Shown here piece after piece: positions 1 through 10,600 of a stretch of 64,000 bases of DNA. Source of the stretch: Agapanthus africanus (Eukaryota; Streptophyta; Magnoliopsida; Asparagales; Amaryllidaceae); assembly GCA_030015575.1 (NCBI GenBank), contig CM057338.1, positions 829,118,353 through 829,182,352 of the forward strand, written 5' to 3'. A program made the position numbers and the translations under genes. The stretch's first letter is position 1. Each line of letters begins with the position of its first letter. The notes beneath the pieces are model-generated. The model was not told the origin of the DNA and did not search any database. It worked only from the letters and a program-made list of their open reading frames with translations.

Positions 1-354
1 ACGATGGAAGCGGAATACATCGCTGCATCTGATGCCGCAAAAGAAGCTGTCTGGATGAGGAAGTTCTTGAAAGAACTTCAGGTGGTTCCGTCCATTGTTG
101 ATCCAATACCTCTGTATTGCGACAACAACGGGGCTATAGCTTTAGCGAAGGAACCCAGGTCCCATCAGAGATCCAGGCACATCTTAAGGCGGTATCACCT
201 GATCAGGGAGATCGTAGATCGCCAGGAGATCGAGGTTCGGAGAGTCGCTTCAGAAGATAACACTGCTGATCCATTCACCAAGGCCTTGCCCCAGACTCAG
301 TTCGAGCGGCTGATCGAGATGATAGGTCTTCGATACGCCAGTACATGGCCTTAG
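1..354 (+). pseudogene. Copia element C1: C-terminal RNase H tail of pol (fragment cut by window edge)
   Basis: This is the last roughly 117 codons of a Ty1/Copia polyprotein; everything upstream lies outside the window. The peptide carries the end of the RNase H domain: the E of TMEAEYIAASDAAKEAVW, the D of LYCDNNGAIALA and the D of DNTADPFTK, the usual acidic residues of retroelement RNase H. It ends in RYASTWP and is followed at once by a polypurine tract and an LTR. It differs from the C-terminus of the intact-looking element C4 (37534-41502) at only two residues, so both belong to one recent family. No break is visible in the part present. Whether the rest of the element is whole cannot be seen. 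Confidence 0.93.
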
Positions 355-356
355 TG

Positions 357-368
357 CAAGTGGGAGAT
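357..368 (+). other. Polypurine tract of C1
   Basis: CAAGTGGGAGAT immediately precedes the TG of the 3' LTR, as in every other Copia element of this window (13112-13123, 48209-48220 and 59169-59180 on plus; 26255-26266 and 37520-37531 on minus). It primes plus-strand DNA synthesis in this family. Confidence 0.85.
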
Positions 369-2552
369 TGTTAGTGTATATGCCCTAGAGGCCATTACTG
401 TATCATACTAGTTTGTATATTACTTAATGGATGCTTGGGATATTCACCTTGTATATACAATCTTGCTCAAAATAGTAGTATGCTACTTGGTTTGTTTCTA
501 CTTCAATGTGTACTTGTGTTTATTTCAGTATATCACTTATACGCATTAGTGGAGCCCTTAGGATCTTTGCTTGATTACCAGCGTTGTGATGGCCGTCACA
601 CTAGTGGGGCTGGGTAATCTATAAGCACATCCTTATGCAGGTCCCTGGTCGCAGGACTATCGAGACAGGGCATCGATACTCCGGAGTAGACCAGCGCATG
701 CGCTTCTCATCCCAGTGTGGGAGACGGTCTGTCCCACAGCCGTCAGTACGTCGTACTTGAGATAGTATGCGGGTGCTCGTTAGGTTACGGGTACACTGGA
801 CAGGACTCGTCGGGAACTGACTAGTTGGTATTATACCTATCGTCAGTTATCAGTTCCCAGGTGACATGAGTACAGCTTAGTCCGCTGACTTGACACTGTC
901 ACTTCGCCTCGGGTGTGTTCCCACTGTACTTTGATCACTACCCTACCACGGCTCAAAGGAGTCGTGCAAACAGGTGGTGGTTGGGTGCAGTCCCGAAGCA
1001 CTTGGAGGCAGTGACGGTTAGACAGGATTCGTCTCTCCCGGTATTGGGGGTTGACATCGCGCTGTGTCTAGGAGAGCCATTACACGAGTAGTCCCTGGCC
1101 AGGGCAAACGAGATATACTGGTAGGTTTCCAGTGTTATCTCAGGGTGTATTGGGCTTCACTCCGGCACGACTTGTACCGCTATTGGGGGACTGACGTTTA
1201 CCGCCCCCTAGGCCCGCCATGCGATGTATCAGACGAACAGACCGGACTGTATGGAGAATGTCACACTCAGGCTCAGTAGGAGTTCAGATGGGTTTCGCCT
1301 CGTCGGTCTTCTTGTCGGCATTACCTGGGGACCGTTACGCACAGCTAGTGCCGCTTGCGGTCTGTGGTTAAACCCACTGCCAGCGTAGTGTCGAGTCTTT
1401 AGAGTCCCACACAGAAAGCTTTTCGCCTTTAGGCAAAAGAGTAGAGGTCGCATGGTATTGCGACAGGTCGCATGGTTTTGCGACAGGGTTCGGTCACATC
1501 CGTGCACTTGTGCACGTACAGTGTCCGGACAGTTTACACTAGCGGGCTTTGGTTTAAGCCAGATCCTAGTGTACCTTATGGGATTGGATTTATCCAGTTT
1601 GCATTCGTGTTCCTCGGAACGCGGATGCGGGTGTGTATGCACAGTTGACAGGGAGGCAGAGGCAGCGGATTCTCATTAGGGTTGTTGACAGTTGACCGTT
1701 GACTTTTTGACTTTATGCTCAACCCTAATGAGAATATGATATGTGATTAACTATTATATTAATTAAGTATTATGGTGATATGGTTGTTGACTTGTTGACT
1801 TTTGTTGACTTGTTGACTTTGGTGACTTGTTGACTTTTGTTGACTTGTTGACCGGTTGACTAGGCTTGACTAGTTGACCATCATGATAACCATGGTTATC
1901 ATTTCATGCCAAAGACTTTTTCTTGCTTGTTCTTTTGTGTAAAATGAGTGCATGACATGATAAGGTTATGGTTACTTCAACCATCACATAAGACTTTTGT
2001 TGATATGATGAGTTATCATTGCTTTGGATTATGAGAGGGTGAGAGACAAAATACTTGCTCATTCTTTCTTGCTCATTCTCTCTCTTGTTCTTGAGCTCTC
2101 CTCTTGCTCTCATCCTCAACCTCTTGCTCCCTCTCTTGATCTATGGTTCTCTTGTCTCATGAGTTGAGAATCAAGAACCATAGATAAAATCCCATTCTAA
2201 ATCATCTCTACTCATTCTAGTTCACTAGGTTTAGCAAACCAAGTGAACTAGTTTCTTCAAAGAACGAAGAAGGAGCTAAAGGTTGGAGCTTTCAAGTGGA
2301 TCTATCTTCGGCGTACGGAGACAACGAGAAGGAGCCATCGAACCACCATCGGAGCTTGAAGAGAAGGAGTTCAAGTTTAGGTATAACCATCTTCATCCGA
2401 GTAGCTAAATATCTTTAGCTTAGTTTGCTAGTTTTAGTTTAGACAACGATCCCGACCATAGTTTAGTCCATGTTGCCTCTTGCGATAAAAATTCGTTTTT
2501 TATACCGTTTCCGCCTCCCCGTAAGAACCGGGGGTCGCAATATGGACTTACA
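369..2552 (+). mobile_element. C1 3' LTR (Ty1/Copia, 2184 bp)
   Basis: The LTR starts TGTTAGTGTATATGCCC directly after the polypurine tract AAGTGGGAGAT and ends ATGGACTTACA. The first about 1.5 kb is nearly identical to the C4 LTRs (read on the minus strand). From about 1880 onward the match drops clearly, suggesting a mosaic LTR. The sequence right of 2552 is the interior of another, diverged LTR of the same broad family, so C1 inserted into the 5' LTR of C2. The right target-site copy would be GGGGA (2553-2557); its partner is outside the window. A dense W-box array lies at 1683-1880. Confidence 0.9.
1683..1880 (+). promoter_or_regulatory. W-box array in the C1 LTR
   Basis: About 200 bp hold 13 copies of TTGACY by my count, many spaced 8-10 bp apart as alternating TTGACTTG and TTGACTTTTG. 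TTGACC/T is the known core bound by plant WRKY transcription factors. The same array is present in both C4 LTRs on the minus strand. Inferred role: a stress- or defence-responsive enhancer in U3. I did not identify the transcription start, so its promoter position is inferred. Confidence 0.6.
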
Positions 2553-4226
2553 GGGGAGACAGTCTGTCCCACAGCCATCAGTACGTCGTACTGGAGATAG
2601 TATGAAGGTGCTCATTGGGTTATGAGTTACACTGGATGGACTCAAAGGGTACTACTGGTTGATACTATACCTATTGTTAGATAGCAGTTCCCAGGTGACA
2701 TGAGTACAACATAGTCCGTTGACTTGACACTGATACTTCACCTCATGTGTGTTCCCACTGTTCTTAGATTACTACCCTACCACGGCTCTATTGAGTCGTG
2801 CAAATAGGTTGTAGTTGTGTGTAGTCCCGAAGCATTTGGAGGCAGTGGCGGTTAGATAGGATTCGTCTCTCCCGGTGTTGGCGGTTGATGTTGCGCTGTG
2901 ATTCGGAAAGCCATTACACAAAGTCCCTAGCCAGGGTAAGCCAGATTTGTTGGTAGGTATTCTAGTAGTTTCTCAGGGTGTTTTTGGGCTGCACTCCAAC
3001 AAGACTTATTTCGCTATTAGGGGTCTGACGTTTACCGTCCTCTAGGCCCAATATGTGATACTCTTAGACGAACAGACCGGACTGTACGAAGATTGCCGCG
3101 GACAGACTCAGTAGGAGTTTGGATGAGTTTGCTCATTGGCCTTCTTATTGACAGATGCCTGGGAAGCCGTTACGTGCAGCTAGTACCACTGACGTGCTTG
3201 TGGTTAAACCCACTGCCAGCGTACTGTCGAGTCTTTAGAGTCCCACACAGAGAGTTTCCCTGCTTCGGGCGAAACGATGTAGAGGTCATATGGTTTTACG
3301 ATAGGGTTCGATCGCATACGTGTACTTATGCGCATATGATGTTCGGGCAGACAATACTAGTGGGCTTTTAGTTAAGCCGGATCCTAGTATTTTATTATTA
3401 GATTAGTTTCGTCTCATTGTATTCGTATTTCTCAGAATATAGATGCGGGTATGTATATACGGTTGAGAGGGGCATTCTTGTAATTTGATCAAGATTGTTT
3501 CTAGAAGTGAGACGCCTCAATTAGGGTCTTTCTTTTTTGATTAAATCTTTAGTGAGGTGGAGGAAATGAGGTGGGATACTTTGTGGTATTTTAGTGAAAT
3601 ATGAACATGATTTCATGTTGACTTTCTTGGACTCATATGAGATATGAAGACTTAGATATTTTTAGGATATTTTTGAGATATTTGTGTGAGATATTTTTAT
3701 TTGCTTTAAAGTCTAAAAATGAGCCATTTTCATTGATCATTATCATTATTACAGATACTCTACTCTCTCTCATTCTCCTCAAGCTCTCTTCTAACCTCTC
3801 AAACCCTAATTGTCTCATGAGTTGAGAATCATAGGGTTTGTGAGACAACTAGATCCCTAATCACTCTCTACACACTCTAGGTTACTTAGTTTAGCACACC
3901 AAGTGACCTAGTTACCTCATCTTGGAGGTGAAAGCTCAAGGTAGACACTCTCGGGTGGATCTTCTTCGACTTGGAGAAACCGACAAGAGGGCGCGCTCCA
4001 TTCTCATTTCGAGGAGCTCACGACGAGGAGAAGGACAAAAAGGAGAAGAAGGACTTGTAACTTGAGGTATAACATTCTCACATAGTAGTTAAACCTCCGA
4101 GTTAGTTTGTTAGTTAGGGTTTAGTATCGATCCTGGAGTTAAGTCGATGTTACGAAGCACTTAAAAATCGTTTTTTGCAAACTCCACCTCTTCGCGAACA
4201 CGTGGGGTGCATGGCATCGACTTACA
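2553..4226 (+). mobile_element. C2 5' LTR, 3' part (Ty1/Copia)
   Basis: This segment resembles the C1 and C4 LTR interiors (same order of motifs: the GGGAGACAGTCTGTCCCACA block, the TTGGCGGTTGA block, the GAGTCTTTAGAGTCCCACACAGAG block). It ends GCATCGACTTACA, followed by a tRNA primer site at 4228. It is therefore the right part of a 5' LTR whose left part lies beyond C1, outside the window. Divergence from C1 is substantial by eye, so C2 is an older copy. Confidence 0.85.
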
Positions 4227-4227
4227 G

Positions 4228-4240
4228 TGGTATCAGAACC
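4228..4240 (+). other. Primer binding site of C2
   Basis: TGGTATCAGAACC lies 1 bp after the LTR end. It matches the TGGTATCAGAGC type, complementary to the 3' end of plant initiator-Met tRNA, with small differences. This fixes the + orientation of C2. Confidence 0.85.
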
Positions 4241-4908
4241 AACTAAACCATAACTAAAAGATTAAATGACAAGTAAAACTACGAAACCGAAATAACCCCA
4301 AAATATCGAAGCGTAGATCCTAGTTTCTGTTGATTTTTCACGAGGCTCTAAATTTTTTTAAATAACTGCAGAGTTCTCCTCTACTTGTAAAATGAACACA
4401 CAAAAAATGAGACATTTCCCTCCGAATTGGACCAGCCACATAGCCAGAAAATCCGTCCTCACCGGCTTTGTAGTAGGGAAATGCTTCGTGTTTTGTTCTA
4501 TGGTCTTGTTACTTAGATCTAGGGTTTCAGGAGTTGTTTGTTTTTGCCAATTTTGAATATGCTGTCAATTCTTTACTGTGGAAATACGGTGTGTTTCGAA
4601 GTCGCAGTTTTAACGTCGTTTAATATTTCAAGTTGTGATATATATGTTCGTAAACTTCCGCTAATTGCTATATGTCGGTTAGTTGGGGATTGCACTTATC
4701 TGTGATGCTTTTGTGGTTTGTGTATATGAAATTGTTAGATTGTCATGGATGAATAGCCAGGGTTTTGAGATGTGATTTTTCATTCTTTCAATAAAATGTA
4801 AATTGTAATTTGATGTAATATTTTTTCGTGGGGCACATCCGGGTTGAGGTTGTAGCCACCGTTGTATTATTTCATTTACTGTTTATTGCTCCAAGGATAG
4901 ACCCAAGG

Positions 4909-5013
4909 TGGGGTGCACAAACTACCGGATACTTTGAAGTGCCGAGTGGCCTACACATTTTACTGAGGGAGGTTGCTTCACTTCGGGTATTTGGCGGGTA
5001 GTTTGCCGCACCC
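4909..5013 (+). other. Long conserved leader hairpin (C2 copy)
   Basis: GGGTGC..CAAACTACC on the left pairs with GGTAGTTTG..GCACCC on the right, and an inner GAAGTG/CACTTC extends the stem. Equivalent hairpins with different but still complementary stems occur in C3, C4, C5, C7 and C8 (see findings). Confidence 0.65.
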
Positions 5014-5164
5014 GTAGGGGTCTGGGGTGGGATTTTAGCTATTCATCATAACCGTGGAATCCGTCTTTCGTTACAGACTTAAACGAAACGTGGAATTCCT
5101 AGTATATCCAATATATTCATCTGTGATCTGGAATGCCTATTATTGTGTCTGACGAATGGATATC

Positions 5165-5165
<1 letters not shown>

Positions 5166-5214
<49 letters not shown>
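5166..5214. repeat. (TA)n microsatellite, insertion target of C3
   Basis: About 24 TA units run up to the C3 LTR. The five bases before the LTR (ATATA, 5210-5214) are repeated after the other LTR (15165-15169), which fits a target-site duplication, although the repetitive context makes that weaker evidence alone. Confidence 0.85.
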
Positions 5215-5219
<5 letters not shown>

Positions 5220-7254
5220 GCTATAGTGCTCTCAAGTCAATTATTGAATCGTAGGTACGCGATTGTGATGATTGAGCGAGGACCTATTCCAGTAGAACAG
5301 TCTTACTCGAGATGATAGTATGCTATCTGGTTTATCTTTATCATCATGTACAATATTAGGTGGCATTACATATCACTATTACATGTTGATAGAGCCCATA
5401 GGATTCTTTCTTGACTACCAGCATTATGATGGCGATCATATACATGGGAGCTGGATGGTCTATAAGCACATCCTTAAATGTCCCTAGTCGTAGAAGTATC
5501 GAGACTGGGTATCGATACTCCAGAGTAGACTAGTGTATACTTATCCAGACCCTAACAAGGGGCGATGGCCGGTCTCACAAGCCATTGGTGTCAGTTAGTC
5601 ACCTAAGATAGTATACAGGTGCTCATTGGGTTATGAGTACACTGGACGGATTCGCCGGGAACCTGCTAGATGGTATTATACCTATTGTCAGATTGCAGTT
5701 CCCAGGTGACATGAGTACAGCTTAGTCTGTCGACTTGAGATCATCATTTGTCTCGTGTGAGTTCCCACTGTACTTTGATTACTACCCTACCATGGCTCAA
5801 AGAAGTCGTGCAAATAGGTTTTAGTTGGGTACAGTCCCGAGCCACATGGAGGCAGTGAGTGGATCGTCGGGGATTCGTCTTTCCCGGTATTGGGGGTTGA
5901 TATCGTGGTGTGCACGGGTAGCCATCACCAGAAATCCTTGGCCAAGGTAGTCGAGAATTACTGACCTAGGATCAGTAGTTTCTCAAGTGGTGATGGGTTT
6001 CATGCCGACACGAATTATCGCGTTATTAGGGGTCTGAATTTATCCACCCTTAGACTCGTATGCGATACTCTTAGACGTACAGAACGGACTGTACAGAGAT
6101 TGTCACTGTTAGGCTCAGTAAGGGTAAGGATGAGTTTGCTCGTCGGCCTTCGTTTAGCTCAATACCTGGGTAGCCGTTATGTACAGCTAGTGCCGCTGAC
6201 GTGCTTGTGGTTAAACCCACTGCCAGCGTATTGACGAGTCTTTAGAGTCCCACACAGAGGGTTTTCACAGTTCAGGCTATATGGTGTAGATGACGTATAT
6301 TGGTACATACAGGTGTCCGATTAAATATGTGTATAGGCTGCACATACTTTAATCGGACAATTGATAATATTAGCGGCTTAGGATTAAGCCGGATTATTAA
6401 ATCAGGTTTTGATTTAATAATTTATATATGTATATATGTATTCTAGTATTATTGTTCACTATTCATTTTCTCTCTTGGCTATTCGTATTTTTTTACGAAT
6501 ATGCGTATATGTATTTTGATACATGTACCGGGTTGTATTCCGTATTTATACGGAATTGCTTCTAGAAGTGGACACCTCATTTGTATGATTTTCTTTTTAG
6601 GAAATCATTTGTTTTACAAATGAGGTGCAGGGTGAGTTGGCATGAGCATGGACTTGTCATGTAGAGAGGTATGGCACATATTTGTTTATTGTAAAATGGA
6701 GATGAGATATTTTTTGGATGATTGAAAAAAGGGGGTGGCTGCCATCATTTTCTCATGCATGCTATGCTCATTTTTTTTCTTGACTTGGTCATTTCTCACT
6801 TGGAGAAAACTTAGCCATATTCTTTAGTTGCTCATGCCACATGTTTCCTCACCTCCTTCATCTTCTATGGTTGCTCTTTTGAGCATTAGTGATGGAAGAA
6901 AATTATAGTGAGATAATCCTACACCTCCACTCTCCATTGCTAGCAACCTTGGAGCGTCGGTTGTCTCGCTTGGCGAGGTTGAAGCTTGCGCTGTTTCCCT
7001 CGGGTGGATCATCGTAGATGGAGGAAGACCGGCAACAAAACTCGATCCGCAACCACTAAGAGCTTGGGATGATTGTTGAAGACACAAAGGACTTGGTTCA
7101 TTCGGTATAACCATTCTAATTTCTTTATATTGCTTGCTAGTATAGGTTTTTGGTTCGATCTTATGCGGGTTTCGTTTGCGCCAAAGATTTTAAACGCTAT
7201 TTTGTTCCGAAATTGGCCGTGGTTTGATGGCCGGGGCGCAGGCGAAACCCAGCA
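5215..7254 (+). repeat. C3 5' LTR
   Basis: It begins TGTTGGCTATAGTG and ends AACCCAGCA, followed by G and the primer site. The TATA-rich stretch around 6420-6440 (ATTTATATATGTATATATG) is a candidate promoter. Open reading frames at 6824-7114 and 7073-7288 also occur in the 3' LTR and are not regarded as genes. Confidence 0.92.
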
Positions 7255-7255
7255 G

Positions 7256-7268
7256 TGGTATCAAAGAC
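7256..7268 (+). other. C3 primer binding site
   Basis: TGGTATCAAAGAC lies 1 bp after the LTR. It is the initiator-Met tRNA type with a GAG-to-AAG difference also seen in C7 (TGGTATCAAAGCC). Confidence 0.8.
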
Positions 7269-8109
7269 AACCAAACACCTTAAATTAGCTAGTTACGACA
7301 TTAGAATTCACGTTTTTTCGAGCATCGAAAACTGTCGAAAAACCGGTCCCGATTTTTTGAGTTTTGAGATGTTTGCACACCCCGCGAGCTCTCGGTTTGA
7401 ACCGAGAAGCCACGGGAAGCTGCATGGGCTCCCAGGGGAGACTCGGGAGGGACCAAACTGCTGGGCCTACTCCCCAAGACCACCACAAGGTGGTCTTGGG
7501 GGTGGGGACCCGAAACTGCCCCTGCATGGGTAGTTTCGGGTCTGCCTCACCCTCTGGCCACCTCGTTGTGGACTCGGGGGTGGGGTCCCCCCTCTAGGCC
7601 CCCTGAATCGAATTTAATTTCATGCTCTAACTCCCCGCGAAGGTTCGGGTGCATTTCGTTTTGATTCGGACCTCCGAATTGGCTCAAAACTCGACTTTTT
7701 TTGGATGTTTAGTGCACTTGGTTTTTGATCCTTAGTATATTTTGGATGTGCGCTAATTATGTTTTAGAATTATGAAGTCGTGACTTCGTTTGCATGCGTG
7801 GATGTATTGGTAACGTTTTCTAATTGCTATATGCTCAATTATACGGGGTTACACACTTGATTCAGTCACTTGTTTCTGTGGACAAATCTGGTTTTGGTTT
7901 GTGCGGATTGTCATGATGGATAGCCTTGGGTGCAATGGTAGTGCAGTTTAGTTTCATTTGTATATTTGATATTGTGGGGCGAGCGTCCGACATATGGACT
8001 TCTGTCACTACCTGTTTGTATATTATTTGTTTGGGGCACGACCGGGTTGAGGTCGATGTCACCCTTGTACATATTATTTTCTTTTCTGTACCAGGATTAC
8101 CCCGCGGTG

Positions 8110-8342
8110 GAGTGCACGAATAGCCGGGTTCTAGAGGGCAACGTGCCTGCATCTCATGGCGTTGAGATGGAGGGGGCCTCACTCTAGAATTGGCGGGCTA
8201 TTCGTCGCACTCGTAGGGGGGACAGGTTGACCTACGGAGGGGTGCTCAAATTACTGGATTCCTTGAAGTGCCAGGTGACCCATTCACTTTGATGAAGGGG
8301 ATTGCTTCACTTCTAGTTTTGGCGGGTGACTTGACGCGCTCG
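8110..8342 (+). other. Two tandem long hairpins in the C3 leader
   Basis: First hairpin: GAGTGC, ACGAATAGCC and TTCTAGAG on the left pair with CTCTAGAA, GGCTATTCGT and GCACTC on the right (8110-8212). Second (8239-8342): CAAATTAC against GTGACTTG, plus GAAGTG/CACTTC. The right arms both end near CGTAGGGG. They look like a tandem duplication with diverged, still pairing arms. Confidence 0.65.
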
Positions 8343-8559
8343 TAGGGGTCTAGGTTTTCATTGCACAGGTTATCCACACGACCAGGGGAACGTCAGGTTT
8401 CACTTGTGGCTCAAAAGAAACCCGGGGCTCCCAGATTATCCGTTTGTTCTGTGATGCTTATCGCTATTCTGTGATGTTTCTTATATCATGCCTGGGATGA
8501 ATGTTATATATATTTATATTTATATATACTAGTAGATATTGTATATGTTTTGCACTTGC

Positions 8560-8645
8560 GCTAGTCCAGCCCCCGCTCTGTCGTTAGTTAAGTAACCTAA
8601 CAGGTGATGACGGGGCCCAGTGGCGAATGCGGATGGCATATACGT
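8560..8645 (+). other. Conserved C/G-rich leader block (C3 copy)
   Basis: GCTAGTCCAGCCCCCGCTCT leads into a foldback in which CCCCG pairs with CGGGG around an inner CGTTAG/CTAACG stem, then GGCGAATGCGGATGGCATA. The same block is at 15211-15299, 16350-16436 and 55137-55225 on plus and 30503-30596 and 42491-42590 on minus. It is among the best conserved stretches of these leaders. Confidence 0.6.
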
Positions 8646-8775
8646 ACATTTTATTTTCGTTCTTTTCTGGTGTGATAAATTGATGGGACTGTGTTGATTC
8701 TGATCAATGTAAGGAAAATAAACCTATTTGATGTTGTTGGAACCAATTTTAAAAATGATATTACAAACGTTTTCT

Positions 8776-9013
8776 TTTGCTTTGCACAGCGGTATTCGGT
8801 TATGAATATCCAGCACCACATTCGACGAGGCAAGAGCCGAGATCCCTTCACCGGGAATGACCTCTTAAGCAAAAGTTTACGTCAACGTAATAACTTCACT
8901 ATAGTCGTTTCTTTTGCTTTGCATCATGATATTCGGTTAGGAATATCCTGCACCTCATTCGATAAGGAATGAACCGAGATCCCTTCACAGAGAGTGACCT
9001 CTTTAGCAAAAGT
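8776..9013 (+). other. Duplicated three-hairpin module (C3 copy)
   Basis: Each unit has hairpin a (GGTATTC/GAATATCC), hairpin b (CCTCAT/ATGAGG type) and hairpin c (TCCC/GGGA around TTCACC), ending GTGACCTCTTTAGCAAAAG. Units lie at 8776-8875 and 8913-9013. Counterparts occur in C5, C6, C7 and C8. Confidence 0.6.
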
Positions 9014-9786
9014 TTGCGCCACTATATATTTGAAAAGCTATCCGGTTCCTTCAACGATATCAAGTTCATTACGTTAAAGGTTTTCGCCAAAAACCAGTCG
9101 TAGCCCTCCGTCATTTCAGATAGGTATCTACTAGTATTCATGCTATGTGTTTTGACCTTCGCCAAGGCATAGTGTTTGGTAGCTAGTGGGTGCTTATCTG
9201 TAGCATAAATATATGCATTAGTCTAGGACAGGCGTACAGCTGTTTTGGCATTCGTCAAGGGCTTGTACGAATGGGTCTAGATTAATCTGGATAATGATGG
9301 GTTGAACTTGACTTGCGACTTATGATGTTTTGGCCTTCGTCAAGGTCATAAGCCGCTTGGGGCAAAAACTATATCGGGAGTTTCAAACATACAGGAAACT
9401 TGCCAGGCATGCGCATACCTTCTGGAGTGTGGTGACTTGACGGGCTTCTATCAAGTTATCATGCGATGATAGTTGGATCTCGATTCCCACTAATGAGTAG
9501 GTGTTACTCCTCAGGTGATTTTAGATGATCTTGACTAATTCTCCTTTTGGGTTTAGAGGAGAATTCGAGGAAACAGTGGGAGCCATCTGGATTAGATAAA
9601 GTGATTAACCATTTTGATCTAGGTTAGAGTGTACGCTGAGTGTTTCTTTTCTCTCTCTCTTTGGCAGCGACCATGGCCCGACCCTAGACTAAAACTCATG
9701 AACCAAGTTAACCAAACCTTCTTAAAACACTTTGGCTTTTAGAATGTCACGGTATCGCATATATCATTGCCACTTCTATATCATCT

Positions 9787-10600
9787 TTGCGTTTCTCCAG
9801 AACACTCTGTATCACTACGAAGATCCATATTTTTTGGATATTCCATCGTATAGTTACATACGAACTCGAAGGAACTTGTTCTAGTTCGAGGATGGATTCT
9901 GGTTCTGGAGAAATTGAATAGGAATATTCGGTTGTCTTTTCTCTTTACATTCTCTCAGGTTATGAGAGCTCCTAGTGTTAGGAGAGTACACCTATTACGC
10001 TTATTGGATAGTCTTTTTCTAAACCATAAGCAGGTGCTGAAAGGTTGGGAAGGAAGAAAACCAATTAAGCCTAAGTGTGGTGTACAGAAGGTAATAAGTG
10101 AAGACATATAAAAGGATTAGAACAAGGGAAAAGAAAATTGCGACTACTATCATTCACGTCAAAACCGTGTATACCCCTGCCACTCCTACATCCACTTTTG
10201 CATTTCTCCGGAACACTTCGTATCACTATGAAGATCCACATTTATTGGATATGCCATCGTATAGTTACATACGAACTCGAAGGAACTTGTTCCAGATTCA
10301 AGGATGGTTTCCGGTTCAGGAGAAATAGAATATGTTTATTCAGTTGTCTTTTCTCTTTACCTTCTCTCAGGTTGCAAGGGCTCCTGGTTAGGAGTGTACA
10401 CCTATTACGCTTATTGAATAGTCTTCTTTCAAACCTTAGGCTGGTGCTGAAGGGTATGGGAGGAAGAAAACTAATTAGCCTAAAGGTGGTGTACAAAAAG
10501 TAATAAGTAAAGACATATAAAGGGATTGGAGTGAGAGGCAAGGAAGTATATGGTTACTATTATGAATCTGGATAGTGGAAGAGGCATTACTTGGGATACC
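9787..10600 (+). repeat. 411-bp tandem duplication in place of gag (C3)
   Basis: Two units with a period of 411 bp (TTTCTCC at 9792 and again at 10203) share ATCACTA-GAAGATCCA, CATCGTATAGTTACATACGA, AACTCGAAGGAACTTGTTC and CACCTATTACGCTTATTG. Each unit contains a CT-rich tract ending CTCTCAG, like a splice acceptor. I do not recognise any protein: the frames at 9914-10111, 10098-10328 and 10138-10503 have no known motif. C5 carries the same duplication on the minus strand (about 28610-29430), so it predates both insertions. Confidence 0.85.

Larger units (their letters stand above)
4241..5214 (+). mobile_element. C2 untranslated leader, left part
   Basis: This is a non-coding leader between the primer site and the (missing) gag. 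It carries one copy of the long conserved hairpin (4909-5013) and the TAGCTATTCATCATAACCGTGG block shared with C4 and C7 leaders. It ends in a (TA)n run at 5166-5214 where C3 inserted, and resumes at 15165. No gene is seen here; the open reading frame running into the TA repeat is not coding. Confidence 0.8.
7269..9670 (+). mobile_element. C3 untranslated leader with structured modules
   Basis: About 2.4 kb without a credible gene. In order it holds two long hairpins (8110-8212, 8239-8342), the conserved C/G-rich block (8560-8645), two copies of the three-hairpin module (8791-8875, 8928-9013), three TTGRC-loop-GYCAAGG motifs (9152-9167, 9245-9260, 9330-9345), and a purine-rich AGTGGGAG site at 9575. 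It closes with a CT-rich tract and an AG (TTTCTCTCTCTCTTTGGCAG) like a 3' splice site. The same order is kept in the other Copia leaders here. Confidence 0.75.

Noticed and set aside
5133-5315. 60-codon frame with a long Ile-Tyr run
   Set aside because: It is the translation of the (TA)n microsatellite and crosses the C3 LTR boundary.
10138-10503. 121-codon frame as a captured host gene
   Set aside because: It lies in the second 411-bp unit; the first unit and the C5 copies do not keep the frame, and no motif is recognisable.
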